A stretch of DNA of 60,619 bases, from NCBI GenBank assembly GCA_029866205.1, contig JARWZT010000024.1:1-60619 (forward strand), written 5' to 3'. The DNA is from Rhodoferax sp. GTDB taxonomy: Bacteria > Pseudomonadota > Gammaproteobacteria > Burkholderiales > Burkholderiaceae_C. Positions 1-11,200 of this stretch are shown here, one piece after another; within the stretch, counting starts at the first letter, position 1, and every line of letters starts with the position of its first letter. The notes below the pieces were generated by a model. The model had not been told where the DNA came from, ran no database searches, and worked only from the letters and a program-made list of their open reading frames with translations. A program made the translations under genes and the position numbers.

Positions 1-141
1 GAGATGGTGATGCCTGGTGACAACGTGTCGATCACGGTCAAGCTGATCAACCCCATTGCGATGGAAGAAGGCTTGCGCTTCGCCATTCGTGAGGGTGGTC
101 GCACCGTGGGTGCCGGCGTGGTTGCGAAAATCATCGCGTAA
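1..141 (+). CDS. tuf: Elongation factor Tu, C-terminal end (partial)
   Basis: This is the last 46 codons of EF-Tu, the GTPase that delivers aminoacyl-tRNA to the ribosome. The reading frame is open from base 1 and ends at TAA 139-141. The translated end has the typical domain 3 tail, including [28 protein letters not shown] and a final KIIA. The gene is cut by the window edge, so its start and GTPase domain are not visible. Its position just before tRNA-Trp and secE matches the tufB locus of proteobacteria. Recognition is by memory of the family. Confidence 0.97.
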
Positions 142-201
142 GTCATCGGAGCCGAAAGGCGGGTCAAATCAGTTTTGGTCTGCCTTCGGTCAGCGAATCG
201 A

Positions 202-277
202 AGGGGTATAGCTCAATTGGCAGAGCGTCGGTCTCCAAAACCGAAGGTTGTAGGTTCGATTCCTACTGCCCCTGCCA
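202..277 (+). tRNA. tRNA-Trp (anticodon CCA)
   Basis: A 76-nt cloverleaf with an encoded 3' CCA. The acceptor stem AGGGGTA pairs with TGCCCCT, with one G-T pair. The D arm is GCTCAATTGGCAGAGC. The anticodon loop holds CCA at 235-237, and the T arm contains GTAGGTTCGATTCCTAC. It lies between tuf and secE, the usual betaproteobacterial and enterobacterial position of tRNA-Trp. Confidence 0.98.
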
Positions 278-306
278 CCCGGCGGGTCGAGTAGGGTGGC
301 TTTCAG

Positions 307-327
307 GCCCGCTACGATGTAGCGGGC
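307..327 (+). other. Perfect hairpin between tRNA-Trp and secE
   Basis: GCCCGCTAC and GTAGCGGGC form a perfect 9-bp stem around a 3-nt loop, 30 nt after the tRNA. There is no good T-run after it, so it is a weak terminator at best. It may be a processing or RNA-stability element that separates the tRNA from the secE-nusG mRNA. Confidence 0.5.
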
Positions 328-384
328 TTCAGCGTCTTAAGGGCACGCAAACCGTTTGAGTAACACAGCGAAATAATCGAAACC

Positions 385-768
385 ATGGCCACACCACAAG
401 TACAAACGATCAACACTGCAGCGGACAAAGCGAAATTGGCTGCTGCAGGCGGTTTGGTGTTGGCCGCGCTGGCAGCGTATTTCTTGCTGTCGAAGCAGGG
501 TGCTTTGATTCAGTGGTTGGTTTTTTTGCTCGGAATGGCGGCGGCCGTCGGCGTGTTTTTGGTCTCTGAGTCGGGCAAGCAACTCGTCGCGTTTGGGCGG
601 GATGCCTGGCGTGAGGTGCGTAAGGTGGTTTGGCCAACCCGTAAGGAGGCCACCCAGATTACGGCGTACGTTTTTGGCTTCGTGCTGATCATGGCGATGT
701 TTTTGTGGCTCACCGACAAAACCCTTGAGTGGCTTTTTTACGATTTGATTCTGGGGTGGAAAAAATGA
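385..768 (+). CDS. secE: Preprotein translocase subunit SecE
   Basis: Encodes 127 residues, the small essential subunit of the SecYEG inner-membrane channel. Three hydrophobic segments are visible (about residues 18-36, 42-60 and 92-113). This is the three-helix form known from E. coli rather than the single-helix form. The conserved cytoplasmic amphipathic stretch [15 protein letters not shown] precedes the last helix and is diagnostic for SecE. The gene ends in TGA 766-768, overlapping the nusG start in an ATGA arrangement, so the two are translationally coupled. Confidence 0.97.
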   Translation: MATPQVQTINTAADKAKLAAAGGLVLAALAAYFLLSKQGALIQWLVFLLGMAAAVGVFLVSESGKQLVAFGRDAWREVRKVVWPTRKEATQITAYVFGFVLIMAMFLWLTDKTLEWLFYDLILGWKK

Positions 769-1358
769 TGTCCGAAGATCTATCTGTCACGCCGGCTGAG
801 TCCGCCTTGGCACCCGCAGCCAACCCGGATCTGCGTTGGTATGTGGTGCACGCCTATTCCGGTATGGAGAAGGCGGTCGAGCGCAATATTGTCGAGCGAA
901 TTCAGCGCGCTGGCATGCAAGACAAATTCGGTCGTATTTTGGTGCCGATGGAAGAAGTCGTTGAAATCAAAAACGGCCAGAAAAAGACGACCGAACGAAA
1001 ATTTTTCCCGGGTTACGTGCTGGTTGAAATGATCATGGGTGATGACACCTGGCATTTGGTGAAGCACACCAACAAGGTGACTGGCTTTGTGGGCGGTGCA
1101 AAAAACCGTCCTGCGCCCATTTCGCAAGCCGAAGTCGAGAAAATCGTCAATCAGATGCAAGAAGGCACTGACAAACCTCGCCACAAAATTGAATTCATGG
1201 TGGGTGAGTTCGTGCGTATCAAAGACGGCCCCTTTACCGACTTCAATGGTTCGGTGGAAGACGTCAATTACGAAAAGAGCAAGGTGCGTGTCTCGGTGAC
1301 GATTTTTGGTCGCTCGACGCCGGTCGAGCTGGAGTTCTCGCAGATCGAGAAGACCTGA
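765..1358 (+). CDS. nusG: Transcription termination/antitermination factor NusG
   Basis: Encodes 197 residues. It binds the RNA polymerase clamp and links transcription to Rho or the ribosome. The N-terminal NGN domain is seen as [18 protein letters not shown] and FPGYVLVEM. The C-terminal KOW domain is seen near [23 protein letters not shown] 765 overlaps the secE stop; ATG 768 is an equally possible start one codon later. An in-frame ATG at 729 lies inside secE and would add an unconserved N-terminus, so it was not used. Confidence 0.96.
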   Translation: MMSEDLSVTPAESALAPAANPDLRWYVVHAYSGMEKAVERNIVERIQRAGMQDKFGRILVPMEEVVEIKNGQKKTTERKFFPGYVLVEMIMGDDTWHLVKHTNKVTGFVGGAKNRPAPISQAEVEKIVNQMQEGTDKPRHKIEFMVGEFVRIKDGPFTDFNGSVEDVNYEKSKVRVSVTIFGRSTPVELEFSQIEKT

Positions 1359-1495
1359 TTATTTTGACGGGTTAAGCGCCCGTCTGCAGTTCACGTTTTT
1401 CCGACGCGGCGTGAATGGTGGTTGAAGTCGATACCCCGGGGAGCTCAGGGCTGCGTTTTGCAGGTCCAAGGCGTTATTACCCGTAAGGAGAAATC
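1359..1495 (+). promoter_or_regulatory. rplK leader, presumed L1 feedback site
   Basis: A 137-nt gap before rplK ends in a strong ribosome binding site (TAAGGAG, 1482-1488). It includes the GC-rich stretch TACCCCGGGGAGCTC. In E. coli, L1 represses the rplK-rplA mRNA by binding this leader. That the same holds here is inference from position, since no L1 site was modelled. Confidence 0.35.
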
Positions 1496-1927
1496 ATGGC
1501 GAAAAAAATCGTCGGTTTTATCAAGCTGCAAGTGCCAGCCGGTAAGGCCAACCCATCCCCCCCCATCGGCCCTGCATTGGGTCAACGTGGTTTGAACATC
1601 ATGGAGTTCTGCAAGGCGTTCAACGCGCAGACCCAAGGTGTTGAGCCAGGTCTGCCTTTGCCTGTGGTGATCACGGCTTTTGCCGACAAGAGCTTTACCT
1701 TCATCATCAAGACGCCGCCAGCGACTGTTTTGATCAAGAAGGCTATCAAGCTGGACAAGGGTTCTGCCCGTCCGCACAGCGATAAGGTGGGCAAGATTAC
1801 TCGCGCTCAGCTCGAAGAGATCGCCAAGACCAAGATGAAAGACATGACCGCTGCCGATCTGGATGCAGCTGTTCGTACCATTGCTGGCTCTGCCCGGTCC
1901 ATGGGCGTGAATGTGGAGGGCGTGTAA
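1496..1927 (+). CDS. rplK: 50S ribosomal protein L11
   Basis: Encodes 143 residues, the usual L11 length. L11 binds 23S rRNA in the GTPase-associated centre. The N-terminal part shows [20 protein letters not shown], the proline-rich hinge region. The C-terminal RNA-binding domain ends in the expected [10 protein letters not shown] strong AAGGAG site lies 8 nt upstream of the ATG. The stop codon abuts the rplA start with no gap, so L11 and L1 are made from one message. Confidence 0.98.
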   Translation: MAKKIVGFIKLQVPAGKANPSPPIGPALGQRGLNIMEFCKAFNAQTQGVEPGLPLPVVITAFADKSFTFIIKTPPATVLIKKAIKLDKGSARPHSDKVGKITRAQLEEIAKTKMKDMTAADLDAAVRTIAGSARSMGVNVEGV

Positions 1928-2623
1928 ATGTCCAAACTGACTAAAAAACAAAAAGCCCAGCAAGGCAAGATCGTTGCCACCAAGCTGTACCCCTTTGGGG
2001 ATGCGCTGGCACTGGTCAAAGAATTTGCCAATGCCAAGTTCGACGAGTCGATCGACGTCGCTGTGCAGCTCGGTGTGGACGCCAAGAAGTCGGACCAAGT
2101 GGTGCGTGGCGCGGTCGTGTTGCCTAACGGCACCGGCAAAACCACCCGCGTTGCGGTGTTCGCCCAAGGCGCCAAGGCGGATGAAGCCCGTGCCGCTGGT
2201 GCTGACATCGTCGGCATGGACGACCTGGCTGCCATGGTCAAGGCTGGTGATATGCCCTTCGATATCGTGATTGCCGCTCCTGACGCAATGCGCGTTGTGG
2301 GTACCTTGGGTCAGATCCTCGGACCACGCGGTTTGATGCCTAACCCCAAGGTTGGCACCGTCACTCCCGACGTGGCTACTGCGGTTCGCAATGCCAAAGC
2401 TGGTCAGGTGCAATACCGTGTTGACAAGGCGGGCATCATCCACTCGACGATTGGTCGTCGCTCGTTCGACTCCGACAAGCTCCAAGGTAACTTGGCCGCC
2501 CTGATCGAAGCCCTGAACAAGTCGAAGCCTGCGTCGAGCAAGGGTGTGTATTTGCGCAAGGTTGCGGTGTCGTCCACCATGGGTGTGGGCGTGCGCGTGG
2601 ATCTGCAAACGATTTCGGGTTAA
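1928..2623 (+). CDS. rplA: 50S ribosomal protein L1
   Basis: Encodes 231 residues, full length for L1, which forms the mobile L1 stalk of the 50S subunit and represses its own operon. The signature [17 protein letters not shown] is present, as is the ending [12 protein letters not shown]. The ATG follows the rplK stop directly. Confidence 0.98.
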   Translation: MSKLTKKQKAQQGKIVATKLYPFGDALALVKEFANAKFDESIDVAVQLGVDAKKSDQVVRGAVVLPNGTGKTTRVAVFAQGAKADEARAAGADIVGMDDLAAMVKAGDMPFDIVIAAPDAMRVVGTLGQILGPRGLMPNPKVGTVTPDVATAVRNAKAGQVQYRVDKAGIIHSTIGRRSFDSDKLQGNLAALIEALNKSKPASSKGVYLRKVAVSSTMGVGVRVDLQTISG

Positions 2624-2864
2624 GCCGGAAATCAGTGAATTTGGGTGCTTTGAGAGAAGCGCCCGATGTGGTGGGTCTGTGGTGGCAATTTGGTGCCACA
2701 GAGCCATCCAAGACCGTTGGTGTGTGGCTTGACTGCACTTAATCAGTGAAAACCAACGCAGATGGCGACCCCGCTGCAGACGGATAGAAATCCTTCCTCA
2801 GTTGGTCGCTGCAATGTGGAGCGTGAGCGACGAAATTCGCAAAGCGCATGTAAAGGAGTAAACC
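2624..2864 (+). promoter_or_regulatory. rplJ-rplL leader region
   Basis: A 241-nt gap between rplA and rplJ. It holds a hairpin at 2676-2702 (TCTGTGG paired with CCACAGA) and ends with the ribosome binding site TAAAGGAG. In many bacteria the L10-(L7/L12)4 complex binds this leader and represses rplJ-rplL translation, and a promoter often lies here. The hairpin is visible. Its regulatory role is inferred from position. Confidence 0.45.
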
Positions 2865-3395
2865 TTGAGTCTTAATCGCAGTGAGAAAGAAGCGGTCATA
2901 TCTGATGTGACCAGCCTCGCCGCAAAAGCTCAAACGCTCGTGATCGCGGAATACCGCGGCATCACGGTTGCTGACATGACCAAGTTGCGCACTACCGCGC
3001 GCAACAGTGGGGTGACGTTGAGTGTGTTGAAAAACACCTTGGCCCGCCGCGCTGTTGCCGGTAGCGGCTTTGAAGTCGTGTCCGACCAGATGACCGGTCC
3101 CCTGATCTATAGCTTTTCTGTCGACGCAGTGGCAGCCGCGAAAGTGGTTGCCGAGTTCGCGAAGACCAACGACAAGTTGGTGATTCGTGCTGGTGCGTAC
3201 GGTGGCAAGGCTCTGGACGCGAACGGCGTGAAGCAATTGGCAAGCATCCCTTCGAAAGAAGTGTTGTTGGCGCAGTTGCTGGGCTTGATGCAATCCCCCA
3301 TTTCGCGTACAGCCCGTGTGCTGGCCGCCTTGGCGGAACAGCGTGGCGCGGGTGCAGCAGAAGAAGCTGCACCAGCCGAAGCAGTGGCGGCGTAA
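2865..3395 (+). CDS. rplJ: 50S ribosomal protein L10
   Basis: Encodes 176 residues. L10 anchors L7/L12 dimers at the stalk base. The start codon is TTG at 2865, preceded at good distance by TAAAGGAGTA. The protein then begins [11 protein letters not shown], which is the expected L10 start. The body shows [17 protein letters not shown] and the C-terminal helix for L7/L12 binding is Ala/Glu-rich. A TTG start is compatible with the known tight translational control of this gene. Confidence 0.97.
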   Translation: MSLNRSEKEAVISDVTSLAAKAQTLVIAEYRGITVADMTKLRTTARNSGVTLSVLKNTLARRAVAGSGFEVVSDQMTGPLIYSFSVDAVAAAKVVAEFAKTNDKLVIRAGAYGGKALDANGVKQLASIPSKEVLLAQLLGLMQSPISRTARVLAALAEQRGAGAAEEAAPAEAVAA

Positions 3396-3435
3396 GCCCC
3401 TCTGTTGTAGTAACCAATATTGATAGGAAATAAAA

Positions 3436-3810
3436 ATGGCATTCGATAAAGACGCATTTTTGACCGCGCTGGACAGCATGACGGTCATGGAACTCAACGA
3501 CCTGGTGAAAGCCATCGAAGAGAAATTTGGCGTGAGCGCTGCCGCTATGTCGGCACCTGCTGCTGGTGGCGGTGCTGCTGCTGCCGTGGCTGAAGAGCAG
3601 ACCGAATTCAACGTGATGTTGACCGAAGTCGGTGCGAACAAGGTCTCGGTGATTAAAGCTGTGCGTGAAATCACGGGTCTGGGCCTCAAAGAAGCCAAAG
3701 ATCTGGTGGACGCCGCTCCTAAGGCAGTTAAAGAAGGCATGGCCAAGGCCGATGCTGAAGCTGCAAAGAAGAAGCTCGAAGAAGCCGGCGCCAAAGTCGA
3801 CCTCAAGTAA
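3436..3810 (+). CDS. rplL: 50S ribosomal protein L7/L12
   Basis: Encodes 124 residues. The N-terminal dimerisation domain is followed by an Ala/Gly-rich hinge (about residues 38-50). The C-terminal factor-binding domain contains [20 protein letters not shown]. It recruits translation GTPases. It lies 40 nt after rplJ, with its own AGGAAA site. Confidence 0.98.
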   Translation: MAFDKDAFLTALDSMTVMELNDLVKAIEEKFGVSAAAMSAPAAGGGAAAAVAEEQTEFNVMLTEVGANKVSVIKAVREITGLGLKEAKDLVDAAPKAVKEGMAKADAEAAKKKLEEAGAKVDLK

Positions 3811-3876
3811 ATTGGTTTGGGGCTACCGCGCGAGCGCATTGCGCCACGCGCGCTACGCCCCTTCCCCGATTTACGG

Positions 3877-3902
3877 AAGCTGGTTTTCGAACCAGTTTTT
3901 TT
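3877..3902 (+). terminator. UUCG-capped attenuator-like hairpin between rplL and rpoB
   Basis: CTGGTT-TTCG-AACCAG (3880-3895) forms a 6-bp stem on a TTCG tetraloop. It is extendable by G-T and A-T pairs to about 9 bp and is followed at once by seven T residues (3896-3902). This is a textbook intrinsic terminator shape inside the ribosomal protein/RNA polymerase operon. In E. coli a partial terminator at the same place lowers rpoBC transcription relative to rplJL. The same function is inferred here. Confidence 0.8.
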
Positions 3903-4104
3903 GTGTTTGCAGAGCACACCTGAAAGCAGTGTCCCAAGTGCCACGTTTTCAAGTGTCTTCTGACCCCGACTGCAGAAGATGCCTTGGTTCGGGTTGCGTG
4001 CAATGCGCAACCGTCCGCCAATGGTTGGTAGTGGCCAATCACCAAGAACAGACACACAGTCACCTAGGACCCCCAGGAATCCTCAGCCTTTGCCCGGAGA
4101 TCTA
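3903..4104 (+). promoter_or_regulatory. rpoB leader downstream of the attenuator
   Basis: This is about 200 nt of untranslated leader between the hairpin and the rpoB ATG. An in-frame ATG exists at 3979, but it would add 42 residues unlike any RpoB N-terminus, so the stretch is treated as leader. The ribosome binding region is CCCGGAGATCTA, directly before 4105. No other clear signal was found. Confidence 0.4.
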
Positions 4105-7100
4105 ATGGCTTATACATACACAGAACGCAAGCGAATTCGCAAAAACTTCGGTAACCGCGATAGCGTGCTCGAGATACCTTACCTGCTGCAAATGCAAAAA
4201 GACGCGTACATCGCGTTCCTGCAAGCAGACGTCGCGCCCAAAAAGCGTACCCAAGAGGGTCTGCAGGCAGCATTTGAAGCGGCCTTCCCCATCGTCTCGC
4301 ACAATGGTTTTGTCGAGATGAAGTACCTCGAGTACAACTTGGCCAAGCCTGGTTTTGACGTGCGTGAGTGCCAGACACGGGGACTGACCTTTGCATCCGC
4401 CGTACGCGCAAAAGTGCAATTGATCATTTATGACCGCGAGTCTTCCACCAGCCAGAACAAAGTGGTCAAGGAAGTGAAAGAGCAAGAGGTCTACATGGGC
4501 GAAGTGCCTTTGATGACAGGCAAAGGCTCCTTCATCATCAACGGCACGGAGCGCGTGATCGTGTCGCAGCTGCACCGTTCACCGGGCGTGTTTTTTGAAC
4601 ACGACAAGGGCAAGACCCACAGTTCCGGTAAGTTGCTGTTTTCGGCGCGCATCATCCCTTACCGCGGTTCTTGGCTCGATTTTGAGTTTGACCCCAAAGA
4701 TTTGCTCTACTTCCGCGTCGACCGTCGCCGCAAGATGCCCGTCACGATTTTGCTCAAGGCCATTGGCCTGAACAATGAGTCGATCCTGGCCAACTTCTTT
4801 GTCAATGACAACTTCCGCCTGATGGACAGTGGCGCACAAATGGAGTTTGTGGCCGAGCGTCTGCGCGGTGAAGTGGCCCGCTTTGACCTGACCGACAAAG
4901 AGGGCAAAGTGGTGGTGGCTAAAGACAAACGTGTTACTGCACGCCACACCCGGGAACTGGAGCAGTCCGGTACCACGCACATCAGCGTGCCCGAAGACTT
5001 CCTGATTGGTCGCGTGGTCGCACGCAACATCGTCGAAGCCGACACCGGTGAGATCGTGGCCAAGGCCAACGAAGAGCTGACCGAAGCCTTGCTGAAAAAG
5101 CTGCGTTCTTCCGGCATCAACGAATTGGCGTGCATCTACACCAATGAGTTGGACCAAGGCGCCTACATTTCGCAAACGCTTCGTACCGACGAGACGGTGG
5201 ACGAGTTTGCGGCCCGCGTGGCCATCTACCGCATGATGCGCCCTGGCGAGCCGCCAACCGAAGACGCAGTGCAAGCGCTGTTCCAGCGCCTGTTCTACAA
5301 CCCCGATACCTACGACCTTTCGCGCGTGGGCCGCATGAAGTTCAACGCCAAAATGGGCCGTGCCGAGTCGACCGGTCCGATGGTGCTGACCAACGAAGAC
5401 ATCTTGTCTGTGGTCAAGATCCTGGTGGACTTGCGCAATGGCCGCGGTGATGTCGATGATATTGACCACTTGGGCAACCGTCGCGTGCGTTGCGTGGGCG
5501 AACTGGCCGAGAACCAGTACCGCACCGGTTTGGCACGGATCGAGAAAGCCGTGAAAGAGCGTTTGGGACAGGCCGAGCAAGAGCCGCTCATGCCCCACGA
5601 CCTGATCAACAGCAAGCCGATTTCTGCCGCGCTTAAAGAGTTCTTTGGTGCGTCTCAGCTGTCCCAGTTCATGGACCAGACCAATCCGCTGTCTGAGATC
5701 ACCCACAAGCGCCGTGTTTCGGCCCTTGGCCCGGGCGGTTTGACGCGTGAGCGTGCTGGTTTTGAAGTCCGTGACGTGCACGTGACCCACTACGGTCGCG
5801 TGTGCCCTATTGAGACACCTGAAGGTCCAAACATTGGTCTGATCAACTCCCTGGCGCTGTATGCCCGCCTGAACGAGTACGGTTTTATCGAAACCCCGTA
5901 CCGCCGCGTGGTGGACAGCAAAGTCACGATGGAAATTGACTACCTGTCTGCTATCGAAGAAGGCAAGTACGTGATTGCCCAGGCCAATGCGGCTCTGGAC
6001 AAAGACGGTGTCTTGACAGGCGAATTGGTATCGGCGCGTGAAAAGGGTGAATCGATTCTGTGCGGCGCTGAGCGCGTGCAGTACATGGACGTTTCCCCCG
6101 CACAGATCGTGTCGGTCGCCGCGTCGCTCGTGCCCTTCCTGGAGCACGATGACGCGAACCGCGCACTGATGGGTGCCAACATGCAGCGCCAGGCTGTGCC
6201 TGTGTTGCGTCCTGAAAAAGCCTTTGTCGGTACCGGTATTGAGCGCGTTTCCGCGGTCGACTCCGGCACGGTGGTGACCGCCACCCGTGGCGGTATCGTG
6301 GACTATGTGGACGCTACCCGGGTAGTGATTCGCGTGAACGATGCTGAAGCGCAAGCTGGCGAAGTGGGCGTGGACATCTATAACCTGATCAAGTACCAGC
6401 GTTCCAACCAGAACACCAACATCCACCAGCGACCCATCGTCAAGAAGGGCGACAAGCTCGACCGCGGCGACGTGATTGCCGACGGCGCATCGACCGACCT
6501 GGGCGAACTCGCCCTGGGCCAGAACATGCTGGTGGCCTTCATGCCTTGGAACGGCTACAACTTCGAAGACTCGATTTTGATCAGCGAGCGCGTGGTCGCA
6601 GAAGACCGCTACACCTCGATCCACATCGAAGAACTCGTGGTTATGGCGCGTGACACCAAGCTGGGCGCGGAAGAAATCACCCGTGATATTCCCAACCTGA
6701 GCGAGCAGCAGCTCAACCGCCTGGACGAGTCCGGCATCATCTATGTGGGCGCTGAAGTCCTGCCCGGCGACACGCTGGTCGGCAAGGTCACACCCAAAGG
6801 TGAAACCACACTCACACCAGAAGAAAAGCTCCTGCGCGCCATCTTCGGCGAAAAGGCCAGCGATGTGAAAGACACCTCGCTGCGCGTGGACCAGGGCAGC
6901 TCTGGCACCGTCATCGACGTGCAGGTGTTCACCCGCGAAGGCATCACCCGCGACAAGCGCGCCCAGCAGATCATTGACGACGAGTTGAAGCGTTTCCGCC
7001 TTGACTTGAACGACCAGATCCGCATTGTGGAAGCTGACGCCTTTGACCGTATCGCCAAGCTGCTCGACGGCAAGGCCGCCAACGGTGGCCCGCAAAAGCT

Positions 7101-8217
7101 GGCCAAGGGCACCAAGATCGACCGCGCTTACCTTGACTCGGTGGAGAAATTCCACTGGTTCGACATCCGCCCGGCCGACGACGCAGTGGCTTCGCAACTG
7201 GAAAGCATCAAGGCATCGCTGGAGCAAACCCGCCACAGCTTTGACCTGTCTTTTGAAGAGAAGCGCAAGAAGCTCACCCAAGGCGATGAGTTGCCCGCAG
7301 GCGTGCTCAAGATGGTCAAGGTCTACATTGCAGTCAAGCGCCGCTTGCAGCCCGGTGACAAGATGGCGGGTCGCCATGGAAACAAGGGTGTGGTCTCCAA
7401 GATCGTTCCGGTCGAGGATATGCCTTACATGGCCGACGGCACCCCTTGCGACATCGTGCTCAACCCCTTGGGCGTGCCTTCACGGATGAACGTCGGGCAG
7501 GTGCTTGAAGTGCATTTGGGCTGGGCCGCTAAAGGCCTGGGCCAGCGCATTGGCGATATGTTGCAGGCAGAGACCAAGATGGCCGAAATGCGCCAGTTCA
7601 TGGAATCGATCTACAACGGTTCAGGTCGCAAGGAAGACCTGGCTGCCCTGAGCGATGACCAGATCCTGGAAATGGCGTCCAACCTGCAAGGCGGCGCAAC
7701 TTTTGCCACTCCCGTGTTTGACGGCGCATCCGAAGAAGAGATTCGCGGCATGCTCAAGCTGGCCTACCCGGATGATGTGGCCAAGGCCAAGGGCCTGACC
7801 GCGGCGCGTACCCAAGCGAACCTTTTTGACGGTCGCACTGGCGAGGCCTTTGAGCGTCCCACCACCGTGGGTTACATGCACGTCCTGAAGCTCCACCATT
7901 TGGTTGACGACAAGATGCATGCGCGTTCCACCGGGCCGTACAGCTTGGTGACGCAGCAACCGCTGGGTGGTAAAGCACAGTTCGGTGGCCAGCGTTTTGG
8001 TGAGATGGAAGTGTGGGCTTTGGAGGCCTATGGCGCGTCCTATGTCTTGCAGGAAATGCTGACGGTCAAGTCCGATGACGTGCAAGGCCGTACCAAGGTG
8101 TACGAGAGCATCGTCAAGGGCGAGCACTCCATCGAGGCTGGCATGCCGGAATCGTTCAATGTGTTGGTCAAGGAAATCCGTTCCCTGGGCCTGGACATTG
8201 AGCTCGAGCGCTCCTGA
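4105..8217 (+). CDS. rpoB: DNA-directed RNA polymerase subunit beta
   Basis: Encodes 1370 residues, normal for betaproteobacteria. It forms one pincer of RNA polymerase and much of the active-centre cleft. The start [16 protein letters not shown] matches the family. The rifampicin pocket reads [20 protein letters not shown] followed by [10 protein letters not shown]. The positions equivalent to E. coli D516, H526 and S531 are wild type here (D524, H534, S539), so no classical resistance change is visible. The region [17 protein letters not shown] is intact. It is co-transcribed with rpoC 58 nt downstream. Confidence 0.99.
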   Translation: MAYTYTERKRIRKNFGNRDSVLEIPYLLQMQKDAYIAFLQADVAPKKRTQEGLQAAFEAAFPIVSHNGFVEMKYLEYNLAKPGFDVRECQTRGLTFASAVRAKVQLIIYDRESSTSQNKVVKEVKEQEVYMGEVPLMTGKGSFIINGTERVIVSQLHRSPGVFFEHDKGKTHSSGKLLFSARIIPYRGSWLDFEFDPKDLLYFRVDRRRKMPVTILLKAIGLNNESILANFFVNDNFRLMDSGAQMEFVAERLRGEVARFDLTDKEGKVVVAKDKRVTARHTRELEQSGTTHISVPEDFLIGRVVARNIVEADTGEIVAKANEELTEALLKKLRSSGINELACIYTNELDQGAYISQTLRTDETVDEFAARVAIYRMMRPGEPPTEDAVQALFQRLFYNPDTYDLSRVGRMKFNAKMGRAESTGPMVLTNEDILSVVKILVDLRNGRGDVDDIDHLGNRRVRCVGELAENQYRTGLARIEKAVKERLGQAEQEPLMPHDLINSKPISAALKEFFGASQLSQFMDQTNPLSEITHKRRVSALGPGGLTRERAGFEVRDVHVTHYGRVCPIETPEGPNIGLINSLALYARLNEYGFIETPYRRVVDSKVTMEIDYLSAIEEGKYVIAQANAALDKDGVLTGELVSAREKGESILCGAERVQYMDVSPAQIVSVAASLVPFLEHDDANRALMGANMQRQAVPVLRPEKAFVGTGIERVSAVDSGTVVTATRGGIVDYVDATRVVIRVNDAEAQAGEVGVDIYNLIKYQRSNQNTNIHQRPIVKKGDKLDRGDVIADGASTDLGELALGQNMLVAFMPWNGYNFEDSILISERVVAEDRYTSIHIEELVVMARDTKLGAEEITRDIPNLSEQQLNRLDESGIIYVGAEVLPGDTLVGKVTPKGETTLTPEEKLLRAIFGEKASDVKDTSLRVDQGSSGTVIDVQVFTREGITRDKRAQQIIDDELKRFRLDLNDQIRIVEADAFDRIAKLLDGKAANGGPQKLAKGTKIDRAYLDSVEKFHWFDIRPADDAVASQLESIKASLEQTRHSFDLSFEEKRKKLTQGDELPAGVLKMVKVYIAVKRRLQPGDKMAGRHGNKGVVSKIVPVEDMPYMADGTPCDIVLNPLGVPSRMNVGQVLEVHLGWAAKGLGQRIGDMLQAETKMAEMRQFMESIYNGSGRKEDLAALSDDQILEMASNLQGGATFATPVFDGASEEEIRGMLKLAYPDDVAKAKGLTAARTQANLFDGRTGEAFERPTTVGYMHVLKLHHLVDDKMHARSTGPYSLVTQQPLGGKAQFGGQRFGEMEVWALEAYGASYVLQEMLTVKSDDVQGRTKVYESIVKGEHSIEAGMPESFNVLVKEIRSLGLDIELERS

Positions 8218-8275
8218 GGTTTTGCGGGGCAGACTGCAGCGCGGTCTGCCCTCAACTGATTAATAAGGAATTTCC

Positions 8276-11200
8276 ATGAAATCATTACTCGACCTGTTTA
8301 AGCAGTTCACGCCGGATGAGCACTTTGATGCCATCAAAATCGGCATGGCGTCGCCCGAGAAAATTCGCTCGTGGTCTTTTGGCGAAGTCAAAAAGCCTGA
8401 GACCATCAACTACCGCACCTTCAAGCCCGAGCGTGATGGTCTGTTTTGCGCCAAGATTTTTGGCCCCATCAAAGACTATGAATGCCTGTGCGGCAAGTAC
8501 AAACGCCTCAAGCACCGTGGCGTGATTTGCGAGAAGTGCGGCGTTGAAGTGACCCAGACCAAGGTGCGTCGCGAGCGCATGGGCCATATTGATCTGGCCG
8601 CGCCTTGCGCCCATATCTGGTTCCTCAAATCCCTTCCGAGCCGTTTGGGCCTGGTGCTGGACATGACACTGCGCGACATTGAGCGCGTGCTTTACTTTGA
8701 AGCTTACGTGGTGACCGATCCCGGCATGACGCCGTTGAAGAAATTCAGCATCATGACCGAAGACGATTTCGATGCCAAGTTCAAAGAATACGGCGACGAA
8801 TTCCAGGCCAAGATGGGTGCTGAGGGCATCAAGGACTTGCTGCAAAGCATCGACATCGAAGGTTCGATCGAGCGTCTGCGCAACGACCTGACCGGTTCCG
8901 AGCTCAAGATCAAGAAGAACTCCAAGCGCCTCAAAGTGCTCGAAGCCTTCAAGAAATCAGGCATCAAGCCCGAGTGGATGGTGCTCGAGGTGCTGCCGGT
9001 CTTGCCGCCGGATTTGCGTCCGCTGGTTCCCCTGGACGGTGGCCGTTTCGCCACTTCCGACCTGAACGATCTGTACCGCCGCGTTATTAACCGCAACAGC
9101 CGTCTGCGCCGTTTGCTCGAACTCAAGGCGCCCGAGATCATTGCGCGCAACGAAAAGCGCATGCTGCAAGAGTCGGTGGACTCCCTGCTCGACAACGGCC
9201 GCCGTGGCAAAGCCATGACGGGCGCCAACAAGCGTGCCCTCAAGTCGCTGGCCGACATGATCAAAGGCAAGTCGGGCCGTTTCCGCCAGAACTTGCTGGG
9301 CAAGCGCGTGGACTATTCGGGTCGCTCGGTTATTACCGTGGGCCCAACCCTCAAGCTGCACCAGTGCGGTCTGCCAAAACTGATGGCCTTGGAATTGTTC
9401 AAGCCCTTCATCTTTGCGCGCCTGGAAGCCATGGGCATTGCCACCACCATCAAGGCGGCCAAGAAGGAAGTCGAATCCGGCACGCCCGTGGTGTGGGACA
9501 TCCTGGAAGAGGTGATCAAAGAGCACCCCATCATGCTCAACCGCGCGCCTACGCTGCACCGCTTGGGTATCCAGGCTTTCGAGCCCATCCTGATTGAAGG
9601 CAAAGCCATTCAACTGCATCCACTCGTCTGCTCGGCTTTCAATGCCGACTTCGACGGTGACCAGATGGCGGTTCACGTACCTTTGTCGGTGGAAGCGCAA
9701 ATGGAAGCCCGCACGCTGATGCTGGCCTCCAACAACGTCTTGTTCCCGGCCAACGGCGAACCCTCGATCGTTCCGTCGCAAGACGTGGTGCTGGGTCTGT
9801 ACTACACGACCCGTGAGCGCATCAATGGCAAGGGTGAGGGCCTGATCTTTTCCGACACCGGTGAGGTGCAGCGCGCGTTTGACGCGGGCGAGGTGGAACT
9901 CAATTCCCGCATCAACGTGCGTCTGACCGAGTACACCAAAGACAAGGAAACCGGCGAATTTGTGCCCAGCACCAAGCTGTGGGAAACCACCGCCGGACGC
10001 GCACTCCTGTCTGAAATTCTGCCCAAGGGATTGCCCTTCTCGAACCTGAACAAGGCGCTCAAGAAGAAGGAAATTTCCAAGCTGATTAACGTGTCTTTCC
10101 GCAAGTGCGGCTTGAAAGAGACCGTTGTGTTTGCCGACAAGTTGTTGCAAGCCGGTTTCCGTCTGGCGACCAAGGCAGGTATCTCGATCTGTATCGACGA
10201 CATGCTGGTCCCCGTGGAGAAGCACGCCATCATCAGCCGCGCCCAAACCGAAGTCAAAGAGATCGAGAAGCAATATGTTTCCGGTCTGGTGACCTCTGGC
10301 GAGCGCTACAACAAGGTGGTGGATATCTGGGGCAAGTCGGGTGACGAAGTGTCCAAGGTCATGATGGCCAAGCTCTCCAAGGAGCAGGTGATTGACCGCC
10401 ACGGCAACGAAGTGACGCAAGAGTCCTTCAACTCCATCTACATGATGGCCGACTCGGGTGCGCGCGGCTCTGCTGCCCAGATTCGCCAGGTCGCCGGTAT
10501 GCGTGGATTGATGGCCAAGCCCGATGGCTCCATCATTGAGACACCCATTACCGCCAACTTCCGTGAAGGCCTGAACGTGTTGGAGTACTTCATCTCCACG
10601 CACGGTGCGCGTAAAGGTCTGGCCGACACGGCGCTCAAAACCGCCAACTCGGGTTACCTGACACGCCGCTTGGTGGACGTGACGCAAGACTTGGTCGTAA
10701 CCGAGCAAGATTGCGGTACCCACAACGGTTACCTGATGCGCGCTATTGTCGAAGGCGGTGAGGTGATCGAGTCCCTGCGTGACCGCGTGCTGGGCCGTAC
10801 CGTGGCCGAAGACGTGTTGCATCCCGAAACACGTGCGGTGGTGGCTCCAGCGGGCACCATGCTCGACGAAGACGCCATTGAGGAACTTGAAACCTACGGT
10901 GTGGACGAAGTCAAGGTGCGTACCGCCTTGACCTGCGAAACCCGCTTTGGTATCTGCGCCAAGTGCTACGGCCGCGATTTGGGCCGTGGCGGCCTGATCA
11001 ACCACGGCGAAGCAGTGGGCGTGATTGCCGCACAGTCGATCGGCGAGCCCGGCACCCAGCTGACCATGCGTACCTTCCACATCGGTGGTGCCGCATCGCG
11101 CGCTGCCATCGCCTCCAGCGTGGAAGCCAAGTCCAGCGGCAACATTGGCTTCAACGCCACGATGCGCTATGTGACCAACAGCAAGGCTGAACTGGTGGTG

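Noticed and set aside
4579..7377. 932-codon open frame on the minus strand inside rpoB
   Set aside because: It is fully antisense to a highly conserved gene and its translation is rich in His, Val and Leu without any motif. Such frames arise from GC-rich codon bias.
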